From assembly GCA_903871605.1 (NCBI GenBank), contig CAIQHF010000048.1, forward strand, positions 62,001 through 126,000: a stretch of DNA of 64,000 bases, read 5' to 3'. This document shows, piece after piece, positions 56,570 to 64,000 of the stretch. A program made the position numbers and the translations under genes. This stretch comes from an uncultured Sphingomonadaceae bacterium. Lineage in GTDB: Bacteria > Pseudomonadota > Alphaproteobacteria > Sphingomonadales > Sphingomonadaceae. The number at the start of each line of letters is the position of its first letter. Position 1 is the first letter of the stretch. Below the pieces are notes generated by a model. That model saw only the letters and a program-made list of their open reading frames with translations, had not been told where the DNA came from and searched no databases.

Positions 56570-58535
56570 GATGACCTCCTGGGCCGATTTTCTCGAGACG
56601 AGCGAGAAGCTTAGTCAATGCTGTATCATCGCCGCATGTCGCCGCATAGCGCTCCAGATCTTCTAGCGCCGATCCATCGCCGGCATCGAACCGGCGCAGT
56701 AGTTGCGTCAGCGCGTCGATATCGGCGCGCGATATGTCGGGGACCGGCTCGAAAACCTGCACCGGCGTCGAGCGGCCGCGCAGCAGGACGCGACCCATCG
56801 GCCTGAGCGGCGGATCGGTCATCGCCGCGGCCGCCTCGGCGCTGACCAGCGCCCGCGTCGAAAGTGCCTTGTTGGCGCCCTCCAGCCGTGCCGCGGTGTT
56901 CATCGCGTCGCCGAGCGCGGTATATTGGATGCGGCCTTCGCCACCGAAATTGCCGACCACCACCTCGCCGCGGTGGAGCCCGACGCGGGTGCGGCCGATC
57001 GGCGGCAGACCGGCGGGCGCCTCGCGCCGGAACCGTTCGCCCGCCTCGGCGATCGCGATGCAGGCGGCGAGCGCGCGATCGCCGTCGTCGGGACGCGCGA
57101 TCGGCGCGCCCCAGAAGGCCACGATCGCGTCGCCGACGAACTTGTCGATCGTGCCGCCATGATCGAGCACGACCGCGCTCAGCATGTCGAGATAATGGTT
57201 GAACACCACCGACAGCGTCTCGGGTTCGATCGCGTGGGACAGCTTGGTGAAGCCCTCCATATCGCTGAACAGCGCGAAGATCGTGGCGCGCTCGCCATGC
57301 AGCTTGAGCCGGGCGGGATCCTTGATGATCGCGGCGGCGACGTCGCGCGGCAGATAGCGCCCGAGCGCACCCTGCGCGAAGCGTCGCTGCTCGGAGCCGA
57401 TCCCGCGCGCCGCCGCCGATGCGGCGATATAGGCGAGCGTCCAGCCGACCAGCCACCCGAAGGCGGGCAGGCCCTGCGTGTCGAACGACCAGCGTTGCAG
57501 CGCGACGGGAAGCAGCACGATCGTCACTATGCACATGGCGAGCAGCACGGCGAGCACCCACCGCCTCGCCTCCGACGCGCCGATCGCCGCACCCGCGAGC
57601 ACCGCGATGATCGCCATCAGCCATAGGATGCCTGTCGGGATCGCTGTGAAGCGCCTCGCGTCGAGCCGCTGCGCGAGCATCGCTGCGTGGATGTCGAGGC
57701 CGCTGCTGGTATGGCGCGTCAGGCGCGAGATGGGCGTGTCGAACTGGTCGACGTCGGTGATGTGGCCGCCGATCAGCACGATCTTGCCGGCGATGCGATC
57801 GGCGAGGAAGCGCGCGCCAAGATCGCTGTCGAGCGTCTCGATCGGCAACCATGTGAAGACGTCGCGATCGTTGAGCCGCGGCAGGCGATAGGCGATGCCG
57901 CGATCATAATGCGCGAAACCGCCCGCGCCCGCGAGGCTGGCGACCAGCGTCGGCGGCAGGCGGGGATCGGGCTTGGGCCAGTTGCGCACGACGCCGTCCT
58001 CGGCATCGGTCTCCAGCTTGATGCTTGCGGGATGAACGTTGCGTCCGGCCAGCGCCGCGAAGAATTTGCGCTCGAACCCCTCCTGCCAGAGCGCCATCTC
58101 CTCGGGATTGGTCGCGTTGGTGGCAAAGCCCAGATAGACCGGCGTGCGCATCGCGCGCAGCGCCGCGATCAGCAGCGGGTCCTCGGCCTGCGGCTCGTCG
58201 ATCAGCATGTCGATGCCGATGCGCTTTGCACCCATCCCGTCGATCCGTCGGAGCGTGCGCGCGAGCAGTGCGCGGTCGAGCGGCGAACGCCGGGCGGTCA
58301 GCCGCAACGTGTCGTCGGTATAGATCACCTCGACGATCCGCGGATCCTCGTCGACCCGGGGTGCGGCGATCAGGAGCCGCGTGTCGTACATCCAGCGCTC
58401 GACCTGCTGGGACAGCGCCGCCTGCCAGGAATAGCGCGCGACGAGCAGCGCCACGACGATGAGCATCGCGGTGATCGCCGAGCGCGCGACGCCGATCCGC
58501 CCGATCGTCCGCAGCAGCGGTGCGGCGCCCGTCAC
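56556..58535 (-). CDS. CHASE2-domain class III adenylate/guanylate cyclase
   Basis: About 659 residues. A first TM helix (~16-33) leads to an extracytoplasmic CHASE2 sensor domain (~40-285: DTRLLIAAPRVDEDPRIVEV, RIGIDMLIDEP, GKIVLIGGHITDVDQFDTP). Three TM helices follow at ~300-375, then the cyclase domain from ~405. Catalytic features are intact: ALFSDMEGFTKLS (metal Asp ~424), DKFVGDAIVAFWGAP (second Asp) and ALGDAMNTAARLEGANK (Asn/Arg). The GTG start overlaps the CHAT stop as GTGA. Product is probably cAMP; the base cannot be fixed by eye. Confidence 0.92.
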   Translation of the reverse strand: MTGAAPLLRTIGRIGVARSAITAMLIVVALLVARYSWQAALSQQVERWMYDTRLLIAAPRVDEDPRIVEVIYTDDTLRLTARRSPLDRALLARTLRRIDGMGAKRIGIDMLIDEPQAEDPLLIAALRAMRTPVYLGFATNATNPEEMALWQEGFERKFFAALAGRNVHPASIKLETDAEDGVVRNWPKPDPRLPPTLVASLAGAGGFAHYDRGIAYRLPRLNDRDVFTWLPIETLDSDLGARFLADRIAGKIVLIGGHITDVDQFDTPISRLTRHTSSGLDIHAAMLAQRLDARRFTAIPTGILWLMAIIAVLAGAAIGASEARRWVLAVLLAMCIVTIVLLPVALQRWSFDTQGLPAFGWLVGWTLAYIAASAAARGIGSEQRRFAQGALGRYLPRDVAAAIIKDPARLKLHGERATIFALFSDMEGFTKLSHAIEPETLSVVFNHYLDMLSAVVLDHGGTIDKFVGDAIVAFWGAPIARPDDGDRALAACIAIAEAGERFRREAPAGLPPIGRTRVGLHRGEVVVGNFGGEGRIQYTALGDAMNTAARLEGANKALSTRALVSAEAAAAMTDPPLRPMGRVLLRGRSTPVQVFEPVPDISRADIDALTQLLRRFDAGDGSALEDLERYAATCGDDTALTKLLARLEKIGPGGHHALE

Positions 58536-61500
58536 CGAGCGCGCAGCACCGGCCGCGCGCCGTCGCCGATCAGCGCGAAGCCCGCCCAATAATAGGGGTG
58601 CGAGGTCGCCGGCGTCATCATCAGCCGACGCTCGGCGACACGCAGCGCTTCTGCCATGGGGGTGCCGGGCGGGGCCGTGAACAGCCCGTCGATCAGGCGC
58701 TGCGTCGCCTGATAGTCATCGGGCGCGGGCCAGTGGCTGGCGAGCACCGCGCGCGCCCCCGCGCCGATGAACGCGCGCACCAGCCCGTCGAGCGCATTGC
58801 CGCCGCCGCTGGTAATGCCGGCCGCGCGCGTCGCCGCGACGTCGGCGGTGCCGGCGGTGTCGCAGGCCGACAGCACGACCAGGTCCGCGTCCAGATGGAG
58901 CCCGTAGATTTCGCCATAGCCGAGCAACCCGTCCGATCCGCTGCCGCCGAACGAGGTGAGCAGTGCCGGCGTCGCGGGGCATTCGGGGCGCGGTGCGGTG
59001 ACCAGCCCGTGCGTCGCGAAATGGAGGATGCGATAGTCCGCCAGGTCGGTGCGCGCCGCGATCGCGCTGTCGGTGAAGCGCGCGTCGGTCACGATGCTCG
59101 CGTCGGTCATGCCGATCACGCGCTGCGCGGTCTCGAGTTCGGCGGCCGAGATCGGGTGGCTCCAGGTCGAGAGCGGCCAGCGACAGTCGATCGCGCCGCT
59201 GGGCGGCGTAAAGGCGGTGAGCTGGAGGAAGGGTGCGACCGGCGCATTATGGCCGAAGCCCAGATAGCCGCGCGTCGCCGACGAGGGCATCGTCGCGCGG
59301 ACGTCGCGGAAGGCGCGCGCGGACAGCGCGGTGCTGATCTCGGCGCGGCCGCCGAGCCAGTCGATCCCGGTCATGTCGAACGGATCGGCGCCGGGGACGG
59401 CGAGCCGCGCGCGGTAGCGATCGAGCCCGGGCTGCGTTGCGATCAGCAGCGCCACGGGCAATCGCTGCATCGCGCCGTCGGGCTCGAAGACCAGATGGTC
59501 GGTGCGCGCGATCGCATCGGCGGCAGGGCCCGTCAGATCGACATAGAGGCGCCGCGCGGCGGGCGCGTCGAACGGGTAGGTCATCGGCTTGCCGTCCTCG
59601 ACGATCGCGATCGTCGCGCGGATCGCGTCGACCCGGCGGCCGAGTTCGTCAGGCCCCAATGGCAGCCTCCAGGCCTGCGTCGTCGCGGGCGTGATCAGCA
59701 GGCCGAAAATCGCGTCACCCGCGATCGTCAGCTTCCAATAGGCTTCGCCCGGACGCAGCGCGGCACGCAACTCGCCCAGCGACGGCGGCTGCGTCGCGAT
59801 CGCACGATAGGCGGGATATTGCGCAAGCTGCGCCTGCGTCGCGCTCTGTTCGGCTTCGATCTTCGCGATCTGCGCGCGATCGGCGGCGATGCCGGCGCGA
59901 TCGGCAGGCGAGGGATCGGCAAGCGATGCAAGACGTGCGAGCTCGACGCGCAGCGCACTCGCCTGTCGCGCCTCGTTGAGCGATTGGCGGAAGATGCGCC
60001 CGGCCTCGCCCGTGCCACCCGACAGTTCGCGCGCGAGCGTGGCCTGCGTGTCCGCGACCCCGGGGCGCAGCAGCACCTGGCTGGCGAGGAACAGATCATC
60101 GTAGAGCGCCGGGTCGCTCGGCGCGCGTTCGACGAGCAACGCGAAATAGGGTTGGAGCAGATTGGCCATCGCACCCGTCGTGCCGCCCGCGGCGCTGAGC
60201 GAGGCGACCACCGCGTGGTAGAGCGCCAGTGCGTCGCGATCGCGTCGCTGCCGCGCATAAAATCCCGCAAGCCGCGCTTCCGCTGCATCGAGCACCACCG
60301 ATTCCGGATATTCGAGCGCGATCGCATCGACCGCCTGCTTGAGCAGCGTCTCCGCCCGGGCACGATCGCCGGCCGCCTCGGCGAGCATGGCCTGGTCGGT
60401 CATCACCTGCGCACGCAGGCGCGCGACCGACGCGACGCGACCGGCGCGGACCTGATCGAGCGCGGCAAGCGCCGATGCGCAGGCGACCGCTGCCTCGGCG
60501 GGGTGCCGCTGGAGACGCAGGACCGTGCCGCGGATCGCGACTGCCTGCGCGTCGAGGATCGCGACCTTTTCCGCCGGCGTCAGCGCCGCGGTCGACGAAT
60601 CGCCGAGTTGTCGCGCAAGCGCCGCGCCCTCGTTCATCGCGATCGCGAGATCGACGTCGATCTCGCTTGCCGCGGCAGCCGACATCCGGAGCGGCGCCAC
60701 CGGTTCGTCGAGCACGGTGAGCGCGTCGCCGAGCCGCTGCTGATTGAGCAGGTGGAGCGCCCGATAATTGCGACGCAGGCGCAGCTCGACGGGATCGCGG
60801 GTGGCGACCAGCGTGGCCTGCGCGAACAGCGCGTCGGCCTGGTCGATGTCGCCGAGATCGGATTGCTGCAGCGCGCGGTTGACGAGATATTCGCCGACGT
60901 CCTTGGTTGCTGCGCGGTCGCCCGTCGTCTCGGCGGTGCGATGGAGCAGCGTGTCGAAGAATTCGGATGCCTCGGCGTAGCTGCCGCCATTATTGCGTCG
61001 ATAGCCTTCGGCAAGCGCCAGTGCGGGATCGAGGCTGCCCGCCTGCGCGCGCGCGAAACTCACGGGATCGCCGCGCTCGGTCAGCGAAATGCTGATCGTG
61101 CCCGGTACCAGACGGTCTGCGACGATCGTGCGCAGCCCCAGCTCGAGTGCGGAACGATAGCCGGCGAGCCCCTCGGCGGCATAGAGCGTGCGATCGCGCG
61201 TCACGCGCAGCAGGTCGTAGGCGAGCCCGTCGGGGCGGGTGCAGCGACGCACGCTAACCGTGCCGGCGTCGGCGAGTTGCGCGCGTGACGTCGGCCCGCA
61301 CGCCAGCACGGGATCACGTCGCGCGTCGAGCCGTGCCGCCGGATCGGCCGCACCGAGGCGCAGCGCGTAGAGGTGCCCGACGGGGGCTGCCGCATCGCGG
61401 CACACCATCGCATAGGCGCGATCGAACAGTGCCGGCGCTGCGGGGTCGGCGGGTGTCGCCTGGACCTGGCACAGCGTGTCGCCGCCGACGCCAAGCCGGA

Positions 61501-61591
61501 AGCTGTCGGACATGCTCGGGCGGACGATCGGCGACGCGCCAATCGTCGGCAGTGCAGCGATCGCCCATAATGCGGTCAGCAGGCCCCGCAT
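58532..61591 (-). CDS. CHAT-domain protease with TPR-like repeats
   Basis: About 1019 residues. A signal peptide ([18 protein letters not shown]) is followed by a long helical, TPR-like region (~200-600). The C-terminal ~300 residues form a CHAT caspase-like domain with the catalytic His in [13 protein letters not shown] and Cys in [17 protein letters not shown]. Also typical is [22 protein letters not shown] (part). The ATG at 61591 is chosen for its fit to the signal peptide; an ATG 21 bases upstream is possible. Export suggests the protease acts in the periplasm. It is coupled to the cyclase gene by GTGA. Confidence 0.88.
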   Translation of the reverse strand: MRGLLTALWAIAALPTIGASPIVRPSMSDSFRLGVGGDTLCQVQATPADPAAPALFDRAYAMVCRDAAAPVGHLYALRLGAADPAARLDARRDPVLACGPTSRAQLADAGTVSVRRCTRPDGLAYDLLRVTRDRTLYAAEGLAGYRSALELGLRTIVADRLVPGTISISLTERGDPVSFARAQAGSLDPALALAEGYRRNNGGSYAEASEFFDTLLHRTAETTGDRAATKDVGEYLVNRALQQSDLGDIDQADALFAQATLVATRDPVELRLRRNYRALHLLNQQRLGDALTVLDEPVAPLRMSAAAASEIDVDLAIAMNEGAALARQLGDSSTAALTPAEKVAILDAQAVAIRGTVLRLQRHPAEAAVACASALAALDQVRAGRVASVARLRAQVMTDQAMLAEAAGDRARAETLLKQAVDAIALEYPESVVLDAAEARLAGFYARQRRDRDALALYHAVVASLSAAGGTTGAMANLLQPYFALLVERAPSDPALYDDLFLASQVLLRPGVADTQATLARELSGGTGEAGRIFRQSLNEARQASALRVELARLASLADPSPADRAGIAADRAQIAKIEAEQSATQAQLAQYPAYRAIATQPPSLGELRAALRPGEAYWKLTIAGDAIFGLLITPATTQAWRLPLGPDELGRRVDAIRATIAIVEDGKPMTYPFDAPAARRLYVDLTGPAADAIARTDHLVFEPDGAMQRLPVALLIATQPGLDRYRARLAVPGADPFDMTGIDWLGGRAEISTALSARAFRDVRATMPSSATRGYLGFGHNAPVAPFLQLTAFTPPSGAIDCRWPLSTWSHPISAAELETAQRVIGMTDASIVTDARFTDSAIAARTDLADYRILHFATHGLVTAPRPECPATPALLTSFGGSGSDGLLGYGEIYGLHLDADLVVLSACDTAGTADVAATRAAGITSGGGNALDGLVRAFIGAGARAVLASHWPAPDDYQATQRLIDGLFTAPPGTPMAEALRVAERRLMMTPATSHPYYWAGFALIGDGARPVLRAR

Positions 61592-61769
61592 ATCCGCTGA
61601 CTCCCCATCCACGCCTGAGCGGCGAACGCCGCGACACAGGGCGGCCTCATGTGGCGAACGCGGACGCTACTGGACGAGCGTCGCACACGCGCGGCGCCGG
61701 GAGGAGGGAAGCGCTACTTACGCACGTCGAAGAGACACGCTCGTCATGCTCGACGAGCCGTTGGACCGG

Positions 61770-62303
61770 TCAGTGCCTGGAATAATGGACGAACTGCACG
61801 AGGAAGGTAACCAAACTCGACGTCAGGCCGACCAGAAACACGCGATAGGCATAGCCCAGCCAGTAATATTTACGTTTGAACAATACCGTGCCGTTTTGAT
61901 AGATGTCACGCGCCATTGTGCGATAGATCGACTCGTCGTGCCGCAGCACCTCGAGCATCCGCTCGATATACTCTTCCTCGGTGAAGCGCTTGAACGAACC
62001 GAAGAACAGGAGGTTGACCGGGCCGAAGCTCCGCGAGCTGATCGCCGGCAGGATCGCGACCGCGGCGAGCACGGCCGCGAGGAAGGAAAAGGCGCCGAGC
62101 ACCAGCAGCGGCGCGAATGCGAGGCTGCCGTAATTGGACTGGCCGACCGCGATGGTGAAGATCACGAAGGTGGTGCCCATCAGGATCGACGCCTTCTGGT
62201 CCGCCATCTGGCTCAGCTGGATATGCGCCTGTTGCGTCGCGCACATCATCTCGATGGCATTTTCGGGGATCGATTTCGGCTCGGTTTGGGCATCCTCGGT
62301 CAT
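61770..62303 (-). CDS. Pycsar-effector-like (DUF5706) membrane protein
   Basis: A 177-residue protein. The N-terminal helix [20 protein letters not shown] contains the ADQKASIL motif typical of the PycTM/DUF5706 family. TM helices lie at ~45-62, ~66-88 and ~150-172, separated by a cytoplasmic segment ([20 protein letters not shown]). PycTM effectors permeabilise the membrane on binding cCMP or cUMP; other DUF5706 proteins have unknown roles. The start at 62303 follows GGAG. It is upstream of, and co-directional with, the CHAT/cyclase genes, separated by 178 bases. Confidence 0.78.
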   Translation of the reverse strand: MTEDAQTEPKSIPENAIEMMCATQQAHIQLSQMADQKASILMGTTFVIFTIAVGQSNYGSLAFAPLLVLGAFSFLAAVLAAVAILPAISSRSFGPVNLLFFGSFKRFTEEEYIERMLEVLRHDESIYRTMARDIYQNGTVLFKRKYYWLGYAYRVFLVGLTSSLVTFLVQFVHYSRH

Positions 62304-62534
62304 GGTTCGCTCCGGTCCGGCACGGTGGCCATGCTCGCATGCCATTCGGGCGTTGCCAAGCCGCATCGGTCGCGGCGCCGAGCCGCGGCGCGACCGATGC
62401 CGGGCCGCGCCCGTCCCGAGCGCCATGCGGGCCGGACCGCTCTCGCCCGGTCTTGCTCGCCCGGCTCTGCTCGCGGTTCACGAACGGAAAAACCGGCATC
62501 GACGGCGTCTGTCCCTGCGGCTAGGGGCAGGCGC

Positions 62535-63620
62535 ATGACATCAGAGATAACCATCCGCCGTCCCGACGACTGGCATGTGCATCTTCGCGATGGCGACATG
62601 CTCGCGGCCGTCGTCGGCCATACGGCGCACCAGTTCGCGCGCGCGATCGTGATGCCGAACCTGACGCCGCCGGTCGTCAGCATAGCGGCGGCAACGGCCT
62701 ATCGCGGCCGGATCCTCGCCGCTTTGCCGGCCGGCGCGGACTTCAGCCCGCTGATGACCTGCTATTTGACGGACGACGCGGATCCGGCCGAGATCGCGCG
62801 TGGCTATCAAGAGCGCGTGTTCGCCGCCTGCAAGCTCTACCCCGCCCATGCCACGACCAACTCAGCGCATGGCGTCACCGATATCCGCGCGCTCGCCGGC
62901 GTGCTCGAGACGATGCAACGGATCGGCATGCCCCTGCTGGTCCACGGCGAGGTCACCGATCGCGACGTCGACATCTTCGATCGCGAGGCGGTGTTCATCG
63001 AGCGCGTGCTCGCGCCGCTGGTGCGGGACTTCCCGGCGCTCAAGATCGTGCTCGAACATATCACCACCAGCGAGGCGGTCGCCTTCGTCGCGGACGGCGG
63101 GGCGCAGATCGGTGCGACGATCACGCCGCAACATCTGGTGATCAACCGCAACGCGATCTTCGATGGTGGCATCCGTCCGCATGCCTACTGCCTGCCCGTG
63201 GCCAAGCGCGAGCGGCACCGGCTCGCGGTTCGCAAGGCGGCGGTATCGGGTTCGCCCAAATTCTTTCTCGGCACCGACAGCGCGCCGCACAGCGTCGGTC
63301 GCAAGGAATCGGCGTGCGGGTGCGCCGGCATCTTCAACGCTCCGTTCGCGCTGGAAAGCTACGCCCAGGTGTTCGACGAGGAAAATGCGCTCGATCGGCT
63401 CGAGGGCTTTGCCTCGGAGCATGGGCCGAATTTCTACGGCCTGCCGCTGAACGAAGGTTCGGTCACGCTCAGGCGCGAGGATATCGGTGTACCGGCTGCG
63501 ATCACCGCAGGCGAGATCAGCCTTGTTCCCTTCCATGCCGGCGAAACGATCGGCTGGCGGTTCGTCGACGAGACGCCGCGACCGGTCATCGGCGCGGCCC
63601 CCGTCGCGACGAATCGCTAA
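62535..63620 (+). CDS. pyrC: Dihydroorotase (PyrC type)
   Basis: A 361-residue amidohydrolase. Zinc-ligand motif [10 protein letters not shown] is at ~10-19, the carboxylated Lys is in [13 protein letters not shown] (~102), with further His in LVHGEV and LEHITT and the metal Asp in GTDSAPH. This is the class II PyrC of bacteria, about 345-360 residues, and catalyses ring closure of carbamoyl-aspartate to dihydroorotate in pyrimidine synthesis. ATG 62535 follows AGGGGCAG. Its stop overlaps that of the convergent aminotransferase gene. Confidence 0.95.
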   Translation: MTSEITIRRPDDWHVHLRDGDMLAAVVGHTAHQFARAIVMPNLTPPVVSIAAATAYRGRILAALPAGADFSPLMTCYLTDDADPAEIARGYQERVFAACKLYPAHATTNSAHGVTDIRALAGVLETMQRIGMPLLVHGEVTDRDVDIFDREAVFIERVLAPLVRDFPALKIVLEHITTSEAVAFVADGGAQIGATITPQHLVINRNAIFDGGIRPHAYCLPVAKRERHRLAVRKAAVSGSPKFFLGTDSAPHSVGRKESACGCAGIFNAPFALESYAQVFDEENALDRLEGFASEHGPNFYGLPLNEGSVTLRREDIGVPAAITAGEISLVPFHAGETIGWRFVDETPRPVIGAAPVATNR

Positions 63621-64000
63621 TCCAACCGTCGCAGCGCATCGCCGATCGTCTCGACGATCATGCCGATCTCCTTCTCGTCGACGATGAGCGGCGGCGAGAG
63701 CGCGATGATGTCGCCGGTCACGCGAACGAGCAGCCCGCGCGCGAAGCAATCGACGAACGCCTCGTAGCCGCGCGAGCCCGGAGCGCCCTCGCGCGGCGCG
63801 ATCTCGATCCCGCCGACGAGCCCGATCGTCCGGACGTCGATGACGTGGGGGGCGCTCCTGAGCGAGAATAGCGCGTCCTGCCAGCATTGCGCGATCGTGG
63901 ACGCGCGCGTCATCAGGCCCTCGCTTGCGTAGATGTCGAGCGTCGCCAGCCCCGCCGCGCACGCCACCGGGTGCCCGGAATAGGTATAGCCGTGGAACAG
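63617..64000 (-). CDS. Class III omega-aminotransferase, 3' part
   Basis: The C-terminal 127 residues of a class III PLP-dependent aminotransferase; the 5' end is beyond the right edge. It begins [20 protein letters not shown], the family segment just after the catalytic Lys region, and ends with [20 protein letters not shown] and IGDALRRLD. The [10 protein letters not shown] form is usual in beta-alanine/omega-amino acid:pyruvate aminotransferases. The substrate cannot be decided from this part. It converges on pyrC with overlapping stops. Confidence 0.85.
   Translation of the reverse strand: MFHGYTYSGHPVACAAGLATLDIYASEGLMTRASTIAQCWQDALFSLRSAPHVIDVRTIGLVGGIEIAPREGAPGSRGYEAFVDCFARGLLVRVTGDIIALSPPLIVDEKEIGMIVETIGDALRRLD

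Noticed and set aside
58520-61288. A 922-codon plus-strand frame opposite the CHAT gene
   Set aside because: Arg-rich shadow without domains; the minus strand has an intact CHAT dyad and a signal peptide.
61770-63620. pyrC considered as part of the Pycsar-like unit because both concern pyrimidines
   Set aside because: pyrC is on the opposite strand with its own ribosome site and is a housekeeping gene.
1-64000. CRISPR arrays, tRNA or rRNA genes, complete insertion sequences, replication origins
   Set aside because: Nothing with the required repeats, conserved loops or terminal inverted repeats was recognised by eye; a tRNA or covariance-model scan was not possible.

Overview
The window is GC-rich DNA from an alphaproteobacterium, most likely a sphingomonad (Sphingomonas or a close relative). 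The reasons are a non-phosphorylating L-rhamnose pathway of the type described in Sphingomonas, a TonB-dependent receptor, several large secreted beta-helix proteins, and GC-rich codon use. No rRNA, tRNA or CRISPR array was recognised.

Layout. 1-6.4 kb: 3' part of a giant autotransporter adhesin. 6.9-7.3 kb: a DUF1772 membrane protein. 7.7-16.1 kb: an L-rhamnose catabolic locus with two divergent operons around an IclR regulator. It carries uptake (RhaT), mutarotase, dehydrogenase (LRA1), lactonase (LRA2), dehydratase (LRA3), 4-dehydrogenase (LRA5), hydrolase (LRA6) and an L-lactate dehydrogenase that consumes the L-lactate formed, followed by a decayed D-lactate dehydrogenase gene. 16.3-25.3 kb: a GFA protein, a LytTR regulator divergent from a DUF2306 membrane protein, a KaiC-like ATPase coupled to a hybrid histidine kinase, a dmeRF-type metal efflux operon, an EthD-like protein and a LysR remnant.

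25.6-31.9 kb: seven tightly overlapping genes on the minus strand (GT4, GT2, GT28-like, acyl-CoA dehydrogenase-like, PIG-L deacetylase, NodS-like methyltransferase, GT2). They look like one biosynthetic machine for an unknown glycoconjugate. 32.3-33.8 kb: a MerR/TipAS regulator with a textbook promoter, coupled to a CPBP protease. 34.8-39.2 kb: coenzyme F420 genes (cofC, npdG, fused fbiC). 39.5-47 kb: a TonB receptor, an aldehyde dehydrogenase/DUF779 pair, assorted small proteins and a metallophosphoesterase gene broken by an in-frame stop.

47-62.3 kb: six co-directional genes encoding a Pycsar-effector-like membrane protein, a CHAT protease, a CHASE2-class III nucleotide cyclase, a periplasmic protein, a TpsB transporter and a very large TpsA exoprotein. 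This joins signalling, proteolysis and two-partner secretion and is the best candidate here for an undescribed system. The window ends with pyrC and the 3' part of a class III aminotransferase.
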